From the NCBI RefSeq assembly GCF_024734895.1, contig NZ_CP091430.1, forward strand, positions 147,001 through 211,000: 64,000 bases of DNA. Reading direction: 5' to 3'. The notes under the pieces are model-generated. The model worked only from the letters and a program-made list of their open reading frames with translations. It was not told the origin of the DNA and made no database searches. This document shows positions 62,095 to 64,000 of the stretch, piece after piece. Source of the stretch: Paenibacillus spongiae (GTDB taxonomy: Bacteria > Bacillota > Bacilli > Paenibacillales > Paenibacillaceae). The position numbers and the translations under genes were made by a program. The stretch's first letter is position 1; each line of letters opens with the position of its first letter.

Positions 62095-62245
62095 CTCAGC
62101 ACCTTGGATAAGCGCTTACCAGCAGTAGATAAAGCCCGTTGCTTGGAACGAAGCCGCCGCTTTGCGAGGTTATAAGATGCTAGAAGTAACCTTCATGAAC
62201 TTCTTTGGCACTTATAGAGTGAACATATGAGACGAGAGGAGCGGC

Positions 62246-63820
62246 GTGTACGTGCTGGAGTGGATTGAATCGGCGAGAAAAGGAAACCGGGATGCGTTCG
62301 ATCCTATCGTCCGGCATTATTCGGCTATGGCGTATGCGGTCGCGTATGACAAATTGCACGACCGCCATCTGGCGGAGGATGCGGTTCAAGAGGCGTTCGC
62401 GGAGGCGTTCATTCATCTGGATCAGTTGAAGCAGCCGGAGGCTTTCCCCGGCTGGCTCAAAACCATTGTAATGCGCCAGTGCCATCGTCATATCCGCAAG
62501 AAGCGGCTGCGGACGGTTCCCATCGATGCCATTAGCCGGGCGGCCGGGCTCCAAACCGATGTTTCGGATATTGTCGAGCGAAGAGAGATGCTGGGCGTAC
62601 TCCATGATTCCATAGCGGCTCTTTCGGCCAACATGCGGATCGCGGTACAATTGTTTTATTTTCATGGCTACTCGCTTCAAGAAATCTCCGCTTATTCGGG
62701 CACCTCTGTCTCGACATTGAAGAAACGTCTATTCGATGCCCGGAGTAAATTGAGAGGCACGCTCCCCGTAGCCGATTTCGTCGCGGTGTTCCATCAGCTA
62801 TATGAAGGAGGAAGCAACATGCTGCATATCGTTAACGGTGATTCCGTTGCGGACAAGCTGCGTCAAGGCGTCGTGCAAGGGGATATTCTGGTCTGGCGGG
62901 AGGTCTACCCCGAAGGGCCCGTATTTCTGGATCCGGCGAATAAGGCGAACCGGTCCGCCCGTGCCCAGTATTTGGAGAGCGCAATGGGAATTCCAAGCGA
63001 GGTGTATATCGAGGGGTGCCTGACACAAGAGAAAGCGTTAGCTGATTTTCACAACTATGAGGAAATCGTGCTCTGGTTCGAGCATGACCTCTTCGACCAG
63101 ACCATGCTCTGTTATTTGCTCCATTGGCTCTCGCAGCAGAAGCTGGGGAAGACAAAGATAAGCTTGCTGTGCATCGGCGCGTATCCGGGGATCGAGCTGT
63201 TTCGGGGATTGGGGCAGCTGTCCGTGGAGCAGATGAAAACATTATCGGGTACGTGGCAGTCCATAAGGCAGGAAGAGTTCGATCTTGGAGCGGCGGTATG
63301 GGAAGCGTATTGCTCTCCAGACCCGGGCCGATTGGTTGAACTGCTTCAAGAAGGCCGTACCGCTGTGCTGCCTTATGTGCATAATGCCTTTGAGCTTCAT
63401 CTGTCGCGGCTGCCGTCCACTTATAATGGACTTGGCATCGTAGAGCAAACCACGCTGGAGATGGTCCGCGGCGGAGCCGATTCGCCGCTGGAGCTGTTCG
63501 AGCATGTCGGCAACAAGCTGCATGAGCTCGGCATGGGAGACCTTCAATATTGGCATAGCCTGGCGGGAATATCGCAGGGGCCTCATCGGCTGCTGAACAT
63601 CGAGGGACTGGAAGCATTCCCGACCTTCGAGGGTTCCGCGCCGTCATTTCGCCATTGTAAAGTGACGCTAACGGAGCTAGGCAGGAGCGTCATGAACGGG
63701 ACCGCGGATTGGGTCGCAGCGAATGGGATCGACGCATGGTTCGGCGGCATTCATCTGCAGGGTCATTCCAGTCCTTGGCGATGGGATGCATCGAGCAGAA
63801 GGATCGTTAAGATAGTGTGA
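62246..63820 (+). CDS. ECF sigma factor fused to DUF1835/DUF3658-type protein
   Basis: A 524-residue fusion. Residues 1-180 are an ECF sigma-70 factor: region 2 (RDAFDPIVRHYSAMAYAVAY, LAEDAVQEAFAEAFIHLDQL) and region 4 (FYFHGYSLQEISAYSGTSVS then TLKKRLFDARSKLRG). From about residue 191 a DUF1835-type domain begins (MLHIVNGDSVADKLRQGVVQ, GDILVWREVYPEGPV), continuing with a DUF3658-like part to the end. GTG start, six bases after GAGAGGA. No anti-sigma gene is adjacent, so the attached domain may keep the sigma factor in check or sense a signal. A TAAGCGCTTA palindrome lies at 62109-62118, upstream. Confidence 0.9.
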   Translation: MYVLEWIESARKGNRDAFDPIVRHYSAMAYAVAYDKLHDRHLAEDAVQEAFAEAFIHLDQLKQPEAFPGWLKTIVMRQCHRHIRKKRLRTVPIDAISRAAGLQTDVSDIVERREMLGVLHDSIAALSANMRIAVQLFYFHGYSLQEISAYSGTSVSTLKKRLFDARSKLRGTLPVADFVAVFHQLYEGGSNMLHIVNGDSVADKLRQGVVQGDILVWREVYPEGPVFLDPANKANRSARAQYLESAMGIPSEVYIEGCLTQEKALADFHNYEEIVLWFEHDLFDQTMLCYLLHWLSQQKLGKTKISLLCIGAYPGIELFRGLGQLSVEQMKTLSGTWQSIRQEEFDLGAAVWEAYCSPDPGRLVELLQEGRTAVLPYVHNAFELHLSRLPSTYNGLGIVEQTTLEMVRGGADSPLELFEHVGNKLHELGMGDLQYWHSLAGISQGPHRLLNIEGLEAFPTFEGSAPSFRHCKVTLTELGRSVMNGTADWVAANGIDAWFGGIHLQGHSSPWRWDASSRRIVKIV

Positions 63821-63858
63821 CCGCTGTGCATTAGGGATGGTGTGGACCACAGCGGGGC

Positions 63859-63885
63859 CTGTAACGCCCTTTTAGGGTCTTACAG
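63859..63885 (+). repeat. Hairpin after the sigma-factor fusion gene
   Basis: CTGTAA pairs with TTACAG and CCCT with AGGG, with no U-tract. The remaining bases to the window end (63886-64000) show no supported feature. Confidence 0.45.
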
Positions 63886-64000
63886 CTTTGGCTGCGTGTA
63901 CGACAGGCGGAGGTGAAGGAGCGTAAGGCCGGTTTTGACGCTTTTTCGGCGTTGCAGCCGTAGGGCGGCAGGCCCGTCGAATTCGCCGCGATCAGGTGAG

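Noticed and set aside
62109..62118. TAAGCGCTTA palindrome as a third LacI/cre operator
   Set aside because: It lacks the outer bases of the consensus, and the nearest gene is a sigma-factor fusion; kept only as a remark.

Overview
The window looks like a chromosomal segment of a Paenibacillus-type Bacillota. GC content is moderate and the start codons are a mix of ATG, TTG and GTG behind strong AGGAGG-like ribosome binding sites. Other signs are YesM/YesN two-component systems next to LplB/LplC-type sugar transporters, an S-layer-homology protein, a T-box leader, and many simple hairpin terminators. No rRNA, tRNA, transposase, phage gene or CRISPR array is visible.

Layout. 1-4.7 kb: a GNAT-like protein followed by two fucosidase-family glycosidases (GH95, GH29). 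4.9-6.9 kb (minus): UbiB/AarF kinase and a phasin-like coiled-coil protein. 7.2-16.4 kb: a YesM/YesN pair, an ABC sugar importer (two permeases and a lipoprotein binding protein) and a large unassigned NodB-like protein. 16.6-22.8 kb: a LacI regulator, then an operon of MDR dehydrogenase, Gfo/Idh oxidoreductase, HAD phosphatase and a GH127 beta-L-arabinofuranosidase. A near-identical LacI/cre-type operator lies upstream of both the importer and this operon, which suggests one sugar regulon. 22.9-30.8 kb: small physiology genes (GNAT, GntR plus methyltransferase, KhtTU-type K+/H+ antiporter) and a WYL-regulator cluster with matching palindromes in front of two neighbouring genes. 30.9-40.8 kb: a second sugar island with a membrane-bound AraC regulator, a divergent ABC importer and an AT-richer 1163-residue secreted protein, probably a new or little-known glycosidase. 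41-50.7 kb: a kinase-like phosphotransferase, DeoR regulator, flavin oxidoreductase, phosphotriesterase-family protein, a MacAB-like efflux operon, decayed gene fragments and a chemotaxis receptor behind an Fnr-like box. 50.7-52.6 kb: a repeat-rich stretch with four unrelated repeat families around a VSR-like endonuclease/winged-helix gene. 52.6-54.1 kb: trpS with an elaborate leader. 54.3-64 kb: YjdI/YjdJ-like pair, an SLH surface protein, a PadR-HAAS-DedA cluster, DUF2500, a nucleotidyltransferase and a sigma-DUF1835 fusion.

The most interesting system is the trpS leader. A tRNA-Trp T-box with its terminator is followed by a short open reading frame holding three consecutive Trp codons. That frame has its own ribosome binding site and runs out of frame across the trpS ribosome binding site and start. 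The arrangement suggests two-stage control (transcriptional, then translational), analogous to the B. subtilis rtpA (anti-TRAP) leader, but applied to a TrpRS that itself carries a [4Fe-4S]-type cysteine motif. Other leads are the WYL operator pair, the shared LacI/cre operators, the Fnr box placed at -41.5 of a chemotaxis receptor promoter, the secreted 1163-residue protein with an apparent inserted domain, the sigma-DUF1835 fusion, the clustered repeat families, and an easily missed 29-residue membrane peptide.

All family calls are from reading the sequence and motif memory; no database search was run. Residue numbers marked 'about' are estimates.
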